A DNA stretch of 64,000 nucleotides from Hydrangea macrophylla (GCA_033977485.1 CM066984.1:33833501-33897500); one strand, 5' to 3'. Shown: positions 1 to 14,293, numbered from the stretch's first letter. The notes: generated by a model not told the origin, from the sequence alone. Numbers and translations are program-made.

Positions 1-9
1 ATTGGAAGA

Positions 10-108
10 GTACCAAAACCAATCAATTGCTATATTGCCTCCCATAGCAATCGATTGGTTTTGGATCCTCACCAATCGATTGCCTCGAGTAGCAATTGAT
101 TGGAAAGG
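10..108. repeat. Cluster of CAATCGATTG-type palindromes
   Basis: CAATCAATTG, CAATCGATTG (twice) and CAATTGATTG occur within 100 bases, flanked by ACC/GGT so that each is a longer dyad. They lie in the LTR remnant and resemble in layout the palindrome clusters of other elements in the window. Confidence 0.75.
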
Positions 109-355
109 TAGGTCTTGGGCGACTCCTTTAATCATTCCAGACACTAATGCTTTGAAATCCAGTGCATAAATTGATCCCACAAGTTTGATTTGCAAAACAG
201 ATTTTAAAGTATGAGTCTTAATGCCATTTAATTCAATGGTTTCTTGAAATAACCTCATCAAATATTTTATCGATGCGTTTAAACAGCCACACTCTATTTT
301 GGTTTTTAAAAGCAAGTGAAACAACTCACCCAATTATCATGTATAATCAATATGA

Positions 356-453
356 TTAGTGAGGGGTTTAGTGTAGTGGTTTAAACAACGTGGATTCACG
401 TATTTAGTGAGGGGTTTAGTGTAGTGGTTTAAACAACGTGGATTCACGTATTT
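356..453. repeat. Two-copy tandem duplication, period 48
   Basis: Two adjacent identical copies of a 48-base unit beginning TTAGTGAGGGGTTTAGTG (356-403 and 404-451, identity continuing to about 453). It lies inside the LTR remnant and looks like a recent slippage duplication. Confidence 0.9.
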
Positions 454-750
454 CCAACACTTTATCCATCAAAGTTTCAACCGTTTTAATTCTCAATTTA
501 GCTATAGTTTAATTAGTTCAGTAGTTGGTCACTTAATTTTTGCAAAGTGTTTTAATTTAATAGTGGGAACTCGCTAGAAACTCCTTCCCATTAATCATCT
601 TTTCATTCATTTAGGATATAATCTAGACTCTAGAGTAGTTCTTGTTAACTCCATCCCTAGGGTTCGACCTAGTCTTACCAGCTACTACTTGCACAACCGT
701 TTACACTTGAACGTTCTCACACAAGAGCAGACACATTTTAAGTCGTGTCA

Positions 751-1316
751 TGAGTCCCTACCCAGTCTAAATACTAACTCTCTCAAAACTGGTGTTTGTC
801 AAACCCGATTAGACATAGATTGAATTTGTTCCCTAATTTGAAAATTTTCAAACAGGCTCTTTAACTAGGGGCTTGTTTGTCTTACTTTAATTTTTTCTAA
901 TGAAAGCTAATTTTATGTTGGTTTGTTAACTGAGTTGTAGTGTTATTCATAGCCAGACAAGAGCTACGTACTATCTACCTAAAAAAACTACATAAACAGA
1001 GAACTATTAATCAGAACTGATTCTTCTATAAACCATCCAACCCAATTCTTGTATTAAGAGAACTGAAAAAGGAGCAGATTTTATGGCATCACCAAGAGAT
1101 GCATACAAAAAACATACACTTTACTAACATTGCCCAATCAAATAAGGACGAGATTCATACAAATAGAAACTTTATTGGTTTATGTACAACAAAAGAAAAT
1201 CACATAGGAAAGTGGAAAGACCACAAACACTCTAGAATATCAACATGCTCATTGTAATATCACCATTTTATTTTGCAACAAGGAACACCTGGGGGTGATT
1301 TTGAACTGAATTTGGT
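751..1316. other. ADH 3' flank
   Basis: No coding region is visible. On the minus strand this is the 3' untranslated and downstream region of the ADH gene; an AATAAA lies at 1176-1171, about 140 bases after the stop, and is a plausible poly(A) signal. Confidence 0.5.
1171..1176 (-). terminator. Candidate poly(A) signal of ADH
   Basis: AATAAA on the minus strand about 140 bases downstream of the ADH stop codon. Plant poly(A) signals are loose, so this is only a candidate. Confidence 0.4.
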
Positions 1317-5013
<3,697 letters not shown>

Positions 5014-5104
5014 CTTTCTTACCTTTCTCTTTCTCTTTCTAGTTTTATGCAAATAGATTTCAATCGGTAGTGCCGTAGTGGAGAGATGGGTTTGCATGTA
5101 CTTG

Positions 5105-5168
5105 TATATATATGTGAATGGTGCGAGATACAACCTGAGAGTGGAAACTGGAAAACCACCATGGTTTT
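5105..5168 (-). promoter_or_regulatory. ADH core promoter: TATA box and anaerobic-response GT motifs
   Basis: TATATATA lies at 5105-5112, about 95 bases upstream of the ADH start codon. Forty bases further upstream is AAAACCACCATGGTTTT (5152-5168), a near-perfect palindrome with an AAACCA/TGGTTT motif on each arm. TGGTTT is the GT motif of the plant anaerobic response element, known from maize and Arabidopsis ADH promoters. Function here is inferred from motif and position. Confidence 0.6.
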
Positions 5169-5453
5169 TTTGGCCTGCCGACAGAAACAGAAACTGCTGC
5201 AACCCGCGGCGCCTTCAGGTTCTAAATACTCCCCAGGTTTCAAATCCACTTCTGACTTTTTAATATTAGTTATCTAAGCTATTTGTTTACCAAAGAGTTT
5301 GTTTACAATGTTTGTACTAGTTAACTACGCAGTTTGTAATGGATATACAAGGACTTTTTATTAAATAAAGTTTTTATTTTCAATTGAACATTACATAGTC
5401 ACAACAAGTAAGTACATATTATAAAGCACATCGCTCAAACACAACACTAAAAA

Positions 5454-8076
5454 TTATACTGCATTAGATGGCCCAGCTTGACTGCGTTGTTGGGGGCATC
5501 GTCTCCTGTCATGGCCTTATTGATGGCATAATCCACATTGATAAGTAGCCCTACCCCCCTCTCTCAAATCCATCTCATTTGTTATGCGGGTTGATCGTGG
5601 TCGGCCCTTACCTCGAAGCATAGCAGGATTGTGCACAACTGTAGGACCAGAAGGTGGGTTCCAGTAATCTTTGTGATGGATTGGGAAAAACTGGGGTGCC
5701 CAACACTGGTTGTACGACTCAATTGTGTAACATTGATGAACGAAATTTTGGTATGAAGTTCTAAACTTAGCTAGAACTGCCAATGCGTGAGTACATGGCA
5801 TTTTATATATATCCCATTTTTCACAACTGCAAGTCCTATTAGATATGTTCACAATTTGACTAGAACCCGATGATTCCCCTTTGTTGACTTGCACGTACCC
5901 GTGCCCGGAATGAAAAATCTCGAGGTTGTACCTACCAATCTTGCCTTCTGATTTCAACAATTTGCACATTGCTCTTGGGGTGAAGTTAAAACCTTCCCTG
6001 ATGGCTGTCTCAGCAAGTTCACGTCGCTCGCTAGAGTGCTTAACTACACGAAAAAATATCATTTCAACACAAGCGGTGATAGGAAGATGCCCAGATTTCT
6101 TGAGTACACCATTAAACACCTCTGAGATGTTGGTTGTTCGCATAGCGTACCGTCGTCCCCCGTCGTGGGCAATGGTCCATTTTTGGGCGGGAATTGCATC
6201 AAGATACTCCCACGCCTTTGGATCAACCTTTTTAATCTCTTCCATGAACCCATTAAATTTACGGACTTGGTGGGTACTCCCAGCATTCCACACAAGTTTC
6301 TTTAGGTATGCATTTTTAAACTTTGTGGCGAAATTACTCTGCACATGCCGGAGGCAATAGCGATGATACCCATCGGGCTCATGAAACCCTACATCATGCT
6401 CATTCACCGCAGAAAGGATGCCTCTATGTCGATCGGATATTAAACAAATGCCTTCTCTGCCAGGCACAACGTAGTCCCTTAGCAATTTCAGAAACCACGT
6501 CCATGTTTCAGCTTTCTCCTCGTCAACGATGGCAAATGCTAAAGGAAAAATTTGATCGTTTGCGTCTGTTCCCATAGCGATTAGTAATTTGCCCTTATAT
6601 TTCCCATACAAGAATGTGGCGTCGATACTTATGACGGGGCGACAGTGTTTGAACCCATCAATGGACGCCTTAAACGCCCAAAATACTCTTTCGAAGTTCT
6701 TTACAGTCATACTACCACCGTTCACGTAGAATCATTTTACAACCGTTCCAGGATTATACTGTTGAATTGCAGCCATGAACTTGGGCAATTCTGTGTATGA
6801 TGTACACCAATCCCCAAATATCATTCCAATGGCTTTCTGTTTCGCATTCCACGCCTTCTTGTATGAGACGGTGTACAAATACTTATCTTTCACCTTTTGC
6901 ATTAGCGCAGCGATGTTAATAGATGCGTCCTCCTTAATCATTGGCATTATGTCCCTAGCCACTAGCCGAGCATTTAGATTTCTATGACCAAGGTTCATCG
7001 TAGTGGACATACAAGTGTGGCTTTGCTCAACCTTTATGACTTCAAACATCCCGTGTCGTTTCAACCTTGCCCGTAGTTGCAACTTGCAACCTTGTGACGC
7101 CAATTGACATTTCAACGACCAACAATCCAGACTAGTTTGATCCACCGTGTACCGTTGATGTGTTCTTATTGAGTACAACTCCACAAATCTCTGAAGATCA
7201 TCTTTGGTTTTGAACATCATACCCTTCACCAACTCGTCTCGATCTGGATTCCATTGCCTACCCTCAATGTTTGAAGCATAACATGCCTCTCCAGTATGGA
7301 TGCCCAAGTCAAACGATGTAAAAGTTGATGAACGAGGCTCATACAAAGCATTTTCAGGATTTATTTGGGCAGTCGGCTCAATATCTTCGATAACATCGTC
7401 TTCCTCATCCCCCCCCAGTATACTCGTATGCATGCACATCTTCTTCATCCGAGTTTTTCGGTGTCAAGTTGGTGTCCATCCCTCTGTGTGCCCAATCATC
7501 ACCATATCCGCAATCATCTGAATCAAACTGCACATGAATTGGCCGTTCTGAAACAATGTCTTGCATCGGACTCCTGTAATCATTCTGACTGTTTTGCAAT
7601 GCATTTGAGCAATCCACATGTTGTCTAGATGTGGACGGCAATAACCCCTGTACAAACGGGTTTGAGCTTTCGCCTTCTTGTGTCAACAGAGAGGTGTACG
7701 GCTCAATCCAGTCATCTAATGTTTGATGGGCATCGGGAAGATTCTCTGTCTCGACATATAGATCCATAGAGTTTATAGCCGCATTGGTAGATGCTGTTTC
7801 TAGTATTACTTGCAGACTTTCGTCATCAATTACTTTAAACAGTATAAACTTGGAAACCTGATATCCAAGAACCGACGGAAACCTACAAGTGAACTTCAAA
7901 CGAACACTATTCTGATGAACCCCCATTTTCGTGCAGACGTTTCTAACAAGTTCAGTGTATTGAGCGTCTATTCTTAGGCGAATGAAACTTCGACAGTTAC
8001 TATCATAGTATAGACCATCAGCTCCGATGCAAATGTTCCCCCCCCAATACAACATTAAAGTCACAACACTAGCCAT
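5454..8076 (-). pseudogene. MULE (Mutator-like) transposase, near full length, three lesions
   Basis: MURA-type cut-and-paste transposase gene without introns, read 8076 to 5454. The N-terminal part (8076-7405) is a variable region. The next block (7448-6732) is the MuDR N-terminal domain (GMMFKTKDDLQRFVELYSI, W..KC...GC). The block 6725-5517 is the MULE transposase core, with SIDATFL and ISDRHRGI as likely first two catalytic Asp, followed by a SWIM zinc finger CSCEKWDIYKMPCTH. Three breaks are visible. A G8 run at 7416-7409 shifts frame by +1 (G7 would keep it open). A TGA at 6734-6732 sits where flanking sequence suggests a single altered codon. A TAA at 5519-5517 lies inside a C-terminal CCHC knuckle (CGLC then GHDRRRC), after which the frame runs to TAA at 5454. 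Otherwise the protein would be about 870 residues, usual for MURA. I could not find flanking terminal inverted repeats. Confidence 0.85.
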
Positions 8077-8888
8077 TTTAATACCTTCACATTTGCAAAT
8101 TCAAGTGTAAGTAATCAATGAGAGAGACTATAATGAAGAAATATAGTGATGTGCTCACTTCTCAGGGATCATATATACTACAATATGTAGCAGTCAAGGG
8201 GAGCAAAGTCCACAGGGAATGTTTCTGGTCCTAGTGAACAGAAATCATGACTTAACAAGGAGCAACTCATCATGATTTATCATCAAGAGAGGAGATATAA
8301 ATTGTTTTCTATCTAGGTTTTTTTGTTTTTGTTTTTGTCTTTTTTTTTTTTTATAGAGTTTCGATCTAGACGACGTATCAAAATTTTCAAAGGCCGCCTA
8401 TCTAGTAATTATTAGCTTTCGACAGTGAAAATGTGTGTGGGAGAGACGAATGATAGAAATTTAGGAGTTGGTATGCTTCATGAGTAGGAGGGGAGTGGAG
8501 TAGGAGTGAGCCTATATACAAGCGGAGTGGAGTAGGAGAATGGAGACTCCTATTCCATTCCGCTCCATTGCCATTCCTAACCTTAACCGAACCTTACCAA
8601 CTCCTTCGCCCTCACACATGACCTAACCGAACCCCTCTAACCCCTCTCCAACCTCAGCCAAACCCCACCCACCCTAGTCGCAGCCCCTTCTTTCAATTTC
8701 TATTGATTTCTTTTCTATTTCTTTCCCCTCTACCATCTCAGTTTGCTGATTCAAATAGATTGCACCTCGATTGTACGATTTACTATGTTTCAGATGAATG
8801 TTCCTAAACAATTTTAGGGTGATGTTATACATACTGCGTGTTTTTTTTTTTCACAAAGTACTTATTGCATGTTATCTTACAAATCGTA
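8077..8888. other. Non-coding flank of the MULE relic
   Basis: No gene seen. An imperfect hairpin is visible at about 8505-8570, where GGAGTGGAGTAGGAG faces CTCCTATTCCATTCCGCTCC. The stretch could hold the MULE promoter and terminal repeat but I cannot define either. Confidence 0.4.
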
Positions 8889-8952
8889 TGTGTGTGTGTG
8901 TGTCTACAGAGAGAGAGATGTGAGTGTGTGTATGTGTATCTCTGTGTGTGTC

Positions 8953-9004
<52 letters not shown>

Positions 9005-9300
9005 TGAGTGTGTGTATCTACAGAGAGAGAGAGAGATGTGAGTGTGTGTATGTGTATCTGTGTGTGAGTGTGTATCTACAGAGATAGAGAGAGAGAGATG
9101 TGAGTGTGTATCTACAGAGAGAGAGAGATGTGAGTGTGTGTATGTGTATCTGTGTGTGTGTGTCTACAGAGAGAGAGAGAGAGGCACCTGAGAGAGAGAG
9201 AGAGAGATCACACCTGAGAGAGAGAGATCACTGAGAGAGAGATCGAGATCGCAGAGGGCTGAGAGAGAGAGAGATCACAGAGATAGAGAGAGAGCAGAGA
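8889..9300. repeat. Compound GT/GA microsatellite with higher-order units
   Basis: (TG)n and (GA)n tracts alternate; a block 'gatgtgagtgtgtgtatc' then 'tacagagagaga' recurs about five times with (GA) tracts of different length, the longest near 8956-9001. Reading frames here (VCVCV or RERERE) are artefacts of the repeat. Confidence 0.95.
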
Positions 9301-9338
9301 CTGTGAGGAAGAAGAAGACGCGGCGGGTTTATTCACTT

Positions 9339-9482
9339 TAAATGAAATCGCTACTTGAAGTAGCGGTTAAATGAAGTCGCTATTCCAAGTAGCGAGTTCT
9401 TCTAAAGTCGCTATTTGAACTCGCGATTTCAGTCTGGATTTGGTTTGGCCTGAAATCGCTAGTTGAAGTCGCGACTTCTAGA
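9339..9482. repeat. Cluster of TCGCTA/TAGCGA dyads
   Basis: CGCTACTTGAAGTAGCG is a perfect 8-base-arm palindrome around 9350. It is followed by related copies TCGCTATTCCAAGTAGCGA, TCGCTATTTGAACTCGCGA and TCGCTAGTTGAAGTCGCGA. All have the form TCGC(T/G)A-(8-11 bases)-TAGCGA or TCGCGA. No element boundary could be assigned. Confidence 0.8.
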
Positions 9483-9704
9483 AAAGTGATGGGTTTGGGA
9501 ATTAAGTTGAAACAGTGATGGTTGAGGGACTTATTTGCCCCATTTTGATGCCTCGGGTAAAAAATTCCTAGTATTCTTCATCCGGTAGGAATCAGGTGCT
9601 CTTGAGTCCACAGGAGAGAGGTAGTTAATTTTTTATTATTATTTTTTTAATTTTAATTTAATTTATAAATTCAAGAGGGATTTATCAAAAAGTACTTCAT
9701 TATA

Positions 9705-9953
9705 CTTCCTACGTCTTTTTTTGAGTCCTTCTTTGGGAACTCAACTTATTAAGGGGACAAAAAGAATCTAAATCTACTTTTCACAATTGCCCTAATTATT
9801 ACAATAACTTTTTTAGTTTTGTCTTGGTACAGATTTCAAAGAAGGGTAGTTTTACAAAGTAAGTAAAACTTGTATACCAATTTAAGAAAATGTACACTAA
9901 TTTTGGGACATCCCAAAATGGAATATGGGAGTCAAAAAAAGGGACGGAGGGAG
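9705..9953. mobile_element. Stowaway-type MITE (Tc1/mariner), 249 bp
   Basis: The right end reads GGGACGGAGGGAG followed by TA (9954-9955); the left end is TA (9703-9704) then CTTCCTACGTC and a T-tract. These are imperfect inverted copies of the Stowaway terminus CTCCCTCCGTCCC, flanked by the TA target duplication this superfamily makes. It has no coding capacity; the length is typical. Confidence 0.85.
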
Positions 9954-10017
9954 TACCATTTATTAACCTAAAGTACAAATTAGAGAAACTTAACAAAAAG
10001 GACAAAAAATTAACAAC

Positions 10018-11112
10018 TGGTGCTCGTACGGTATAAGTGCGCGTACCATAATATGTCCCAGGACAAACCCCCTCAACTTCCACGCACACACGAGCAGACC
10101 CATACATTGCAGACTGCTCGCACCGTGCGAGTAGTGTACCATATCATTTCTAATTTCAAAAAATGTTTTTAAATTTTAATTATCCATAACTTTTGACCTA
10201 CAACTCCATTTGTCACAAATTTTATACTGTTGAAATCGTGTCGATGAGAGCTACAAAACTAGTACCATTGTTGATATGTTTTGAGAAAAAAAAATTCATA
10301 TTTTTACATACATGAATAATAAGTGAAATTTCACTTAATATTTTAAGTGAAATTCACTTAATAGATGAAAAATATTAAATGCAATTTCACCTAGTTTGTG
10401 TTCATGGCGATTAGCTTAGGGTTATGAGACCCTCATTAATTTCATAATCAATTATAAAATACAAATTTTCAACCAAAATAAGTGTAGAAATTTTGTTAAA
10501 ATTCGTCCTTTTTTTTTCCCTCAAAACATACAAATTTAATGTTTTTACATACATAAATAATAAGTGAAATTCCACTGTTTTTTTTTCTCTTTCATATTAA
10601 ACAATGCACATTTCGTTAAAAAAAAAAAATCAAATTTCACAAATCAATTATAAAACAGAGTTTTTCAATCCAAGCAAATGCAAAATTCTTGTGAAATTTC
10701 ACTAAAACTCTCCTTAAGAACAAAGTGAACATTTTTTTTTCCTCACAACATATCAACTTGGCATACATGAATATTACGTGAAAATTCAATAACCCATACA
10801 CGAATATTATGTGAAAATTCTATTAGGTTCGTCTGGAACATGACATGTAAAAATAAGAGCTTTTTTTCTTTTGCTCAAAAGGTATCAATAATGGTACTAG
10901 TTTTGTAGCTCTCGTCGACACGGTTCCAACGGTATAAATTTTGTAAGAAACAGAGTTGTAGATCAAAAGTTATGGAGGTTTAAAGTTAAAATTAAAAAAA
11001 AAAAAATATTCGAAATGGATATCATATGGTACAGCCACTCACACGCGCGTGAGGCGTTGGGAGCCACGTAGGATTTTCTATGGTGTGTGCTCTTATACCG
11101 TGTGAGTGCTGG
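10018..11112. mobile_element. Non-autonomous DNA transposon with long terminal inverted repeats
   Basis: The first about 270 bases (10018-10290) and the last about 270 (10845-11112) are inverted copies. Outer parts share ACGGTATAAG then C and ACCATA blocks; inner parts share an 18-base block TGGTACTAGTTTTGTAGC (reverse strand of the left arm), then TCGACACG and CAAAAGTTATGGA. Similarity by eye is roughly 75-85%. There is no reading frame for a transposase. The centre has repeated AAGTGAAATTTCACTT-like palindromes (from 10321). Long inverted termini suggest a MULE-like or foldback element; I could not settle the target duplication. Confidence 0.7.
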
Positions 11113-11664
11113 CGTAGATTCCTTTTGTCCTTTTTAGAAAATGGTCAAACCAATTGGAGTTTTAAACTTATGAGGGTTACTTGTAGGGATTTTCTAACAA
11201 TTTTCTATAAATTCAATGTGATCTCCTCTGATGACAAATATTGTGGTTTTGCAAGCACTATGCGCAAGGGAGAGAGCTATAGATAGGCACTTGTGAAAGA
11301 GCATTAAGTTTTATTAAGTTTTAACGGTTAGTAATCGATTGTAACCTAATAACAAAAAAAATGCAACTATTTCACAAAAAAATTATAACAGGCAATTACA
11401 ACCATCACAAATACTATATTTGATGTCACAAAATAGAAATCATGTGATTTATTAATTGTTTTATCAATTGATAGTACCCACAAATAGAAATGCTATAATT
11501 TTCTAAATATTTTGTAAGTTGTACCTAATAAAGTGGTACTATCAACTACTCAACAACATATGGCAAAGAGAAAAATCAATTGGTTCTTCTTTCAACTCTA
11601 ATATTATAAAGTAAACCAAAAAAAATAGACAAATAAATAAATAAATAAAAGGAAAAGAAAAAAG
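11113..11664. other. AT-rich intergenic DNA
   Basis: Nothing recognised apart from (AAAT)n-like runs at about 11630-11650. This is the left flank of copia-1. Confidence 0.5.
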
Positions 11665-11958
11665 TGAAGAAAAACAAACCGAGAATGGGAGAATTCACAA
11701 GTTTTTTTTCCCCTGATCTATTATTGAATATTTACAAACTAAATAAATAGGTTACAAATCTCCACTAACTTAGGAAAGAGAATACATGGAATTGCATGAA
11801 TTGGGAACGGGTCAACCAATCCCACTTATTACGGAAATAAAAGCTAAAAAATGCAAATAAAACATGCTAAAAACATGACACAATAACCAGCTATACAAAA
11901 CCCAAAATAGGCAACCAATCAGCAATTATGTATGAAATTGATGGATTGATTTTCAACA
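11665..11958 (-). repeat. Copia-1 3' LTR, 294 bp
   Basis: On the minus strand it begins TGTTGAAAATC, directly after the purine tract GGAGGAG, and ends TTCTTCA. It matches 25478-25644 over the shared part (for example AGAATGGGAGAATTCACAAG). TG...CA ends. Confidence 0.8.
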
Positions 11959-12134
11959 CTCCTCCTCAAGCCGAATAATAGATATTTATCATGCCTAATT
12001 TTCCAGTCAGGTCATCAAAGTTTGATCTGGCAAGAGCTTTTGTGAGAATATCAGCAGTGTAACAATTTGTTGGGGTGTAGCTGACTGTGAAAACTCGTTC
12101 TTCAATCTTTTATTTGATGAAGTGACAATCTATC
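11959..12134 (-). pseudogene. Copia-1 RNase H C-terminal end
   Basis: The minus-strand translation gives a copia RNase H tail: HFIK, stop (TAA), then KIEERVFTVSYTPTN, ADILTKAL and GKLGMINIYY before the true stop. The purine tract and 3' LTR follow at once. The N-terminal half of this domain lies beyond gypsy-I at 21863 onward. Confidence 0.8.
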
Positions 12135-12799
12135 TGTCACGCCCCGACGTAGCATAATTCAGGAAAGCATTTAATTTCCTTTATGGACTCGTAGGTCGTG
12201 ACAAGTGAGTATGACCAATTGTCCCTGCAAACAAATAACTTAACAACATTTCTAAAAGAAAGGGTACTAATAAACATAAGCTCCAAAATTTAAAACTTAC
12301 TAAACTATTACATAAGTCAATGTCTTAGGCACAAAACGCCCTTATTCAAAAACTATTCTCCAGTCTATTACAACTTCAAAAATGAAGGACATAGGAAAAT
12401 AATAAGCAGCCTCCTGGAAAGTTCCCTGCCTCTAACTAGCATAGTCGAAGTACCCTGGCTGCTCCTGCCCCTGAAAATCTGGACATACAGTCCAGGACGC
12501 ATCAACGCCGTCAGCTTATGAAAGTTGGTGAGTAAAATAAACAAGTGCTCGCAATGTATATATATAAGCAAATAAACAACGGTACCATTTAACTTTAACA
12601 GTAATATATTCAAGGTTCCAACTCCAACATAAATCACGGGGGAGTATAGTAATAAATAAATACGAAATTGTACATGAATTGTGAAACATCTTATTTTGCC
12701 AATTCTTTCCTTTAGAACAATCCAATTCAACCAACACATCATTTCAGCTACCAGGAGTAATAAGTATTCCGTCATTCAATTCACACGCTACACTATCGC

Positions 12800-13160
12800 C
12801 TCCAATACCAGGAATACTATCCGATCGGTATTGAAGTCACACACCACACTACCTGCCTCAGATACCAGGAATACTATCCGATCGATATCTAGGCCGATCA
12901 CAACCAACCATCGCTCCGGATATCAGGAATACTATCCGATCAATATCCGAAACGCGTGCCTTAGATACCAGGAATACTATCCAATCGATATCTAAGTCGT
13001 ACACAACACTATTACCATCGCTTCGGATATCAGGAATACTATTCGATCAATATCCGAAACACGCGCCTTAGATACCAGGAATACTATCCGATCGATATCT
13101 AAGTCGTACACAACACTATCACCTCCAATACCAGGAATACTATCCGATCGATATTGAGGT
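12800..13160 (-). repeat. Seven-unit hairpin array with covarying stems (3' LTR copy)
   Basis: Seven copies of the core CAGGAATACTATCCGATC (one or two substitutions in some) lie at about 12808, 12865, 12924, 12968, 13031, 13075 and 13132. Each is flanked by inverted arms, and arm sequence differs between units. Units 1 and 7 have CCAATA/TATTGA-type arms, units 2, 4 and 6 TTAGATA/TATCTAA-type (8 perfect pairs in 4 and 6), units 3 and 5 CGGATAT/ATATCCG (9 perfect pairs in 5). On the minus strand, the sense strand of the element, several apparent mismatches become G-U pairs, giving about 12-pair stems in units 3 and 5. Constant loop with covarying stem is the mark of a selected structure. Confidence 0.85.
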
Positions 13161-13450
13161 CACACACCAAACTGCCACCCTTTACTCTTTTCACGCTTTC
13201 TCACACACATGCATGTTGACCCAACCTCAACTCTTTTATGTATGTCAATGTTTCATAAATAACACCATTAATAAATCACAAAGCCGGATAATCGTACGAG
13301 CACAAATTTTGACCTTAGTTATTCTTGTTTGTACAATTCTTAAAACATAGACCTTTAAAACATTATTTTTGCCAAACAGTTCTTTAAAAACTTTTAAAAC
13401 ATTTTCCAAACAGTCCCTGAGAAGAAAATACAAAAACTGCTCAAACTGCC

Positions 13451-13610
13451 AGGTCGCGCGAGCGGGTCGCGCGCGCGAAGGAAAGAACAAATCGCGCGAG
13501 CGGATCGCGCGCGCGAAGGGGCAGAACAGGTCGCGCGAGCGGATCGCGCGCGCGAAGGGGTGGAATGGTTCGCGCGAGCGGGCCGCGCGAGCGGGTCGCG
13601 CGCGCGAGTT
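13451..13610. repeat. CG-rich dyad array TCGCGCGA / TCGCGCGCGCGA (3' LTR copy)
   Basis: Four to five blocks of the form TCGCGCGA-GCGG(A/G)-TCGCGCGCGCGA separated by about 16 bases of A/G-rich sequence, in an otherwise AT-rich LTR. Open frames here (such as 13245-13734) are artefacts of the repeat. Confidence 0.9.
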
Positions 13611-14293
13611 CTTGCAGAATGCCATCTTCTTCGTCTTCTCCCCTGTTTTCAGTTTCTGGACTGAAATTACCCAGTTTCAGATTCTGTTCGTACCAAGACA
13701 AGTGATATATGGTTCTTCTCGGTTTTCCGCGTAGATTAAGAATACGCGATCAATTTTAACTAATACGGATTATATCTCTCAATATTCGCGATTAAAGAGA
13801 GGGTGTCAAAACTTTAAATCAACCGTTCGTCGCGATACGGATGAATTAAGTCGTAGGATTCGAACCGTAGCCTATTGGCATCGATATCTTTCATTCCCAA
13901 TTTACAGAATCGATTTTGGTTACGATTTCTAAAACTTCAATTTCCAAGCTTTAATGGTGTATTGATATATATACACCTATACACACATATATACACTGAA
14001 ATACACATATATAGACATTGAGAGTGAGTTTAAATTACTCACCGAGGTGATTATACAAAGAATTTTGAGACCAATAATATCCGCCGTTGATTCCGTTGTT
14101 TTGAGAATTTTCCCCTCCGTTCTTGATTTGATCTTGAGATATATAGCTATGTATGTGTATATGTATAATCTGCATATGTTATGTATATGTATATACTGTA
14201 TATGTGTGTGTGTTCATTGAGAGGAAGAGAGAATAGGGAGAGAAATGAGAGTGATTGAGAGATACAGTGAGTTAGAGAGAGAGAGACGTGTAC

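Larger units (their letters stand above)
1..750 (+). repeat. 3' portion of an Athila-type LTR (left end outside the window)
   Basis: The stretch from about 640 to 750 matches the last part of the Athila LTR at 28200-28296: the 'ggttcgacctagtcttaccag' type block, then 'cttgcac', 'cacaagagc' and a terminal 'tcgtgtca'. The LTR therefore ends CA at 750 in plus orientation. No tRNA-Asp primer site follows, so this looks like a solo or truncated LTR. Positions 1-110 hold four CAATCGATTG-type palindromes. Confidence 0.6.

Noticed and set aside
8838..9087. VCVCV/RERERE frames
   Set aside because: Microsatellite translations.
12368..12995. Open frames of 73-135 codons repeated at 12368-12995 and 19587-20214
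   Set aside because: They lie in the two LTRs of gypsy-I, show no domain, and their duplication only reflects LTR identity.
13245..13734. Arg/Ala-rich frames on both strands (also 20588-20953 and 41158-41515)
   Set aside because: Translations of the CGCGCGA dyad arrays in several frames; not proteins.
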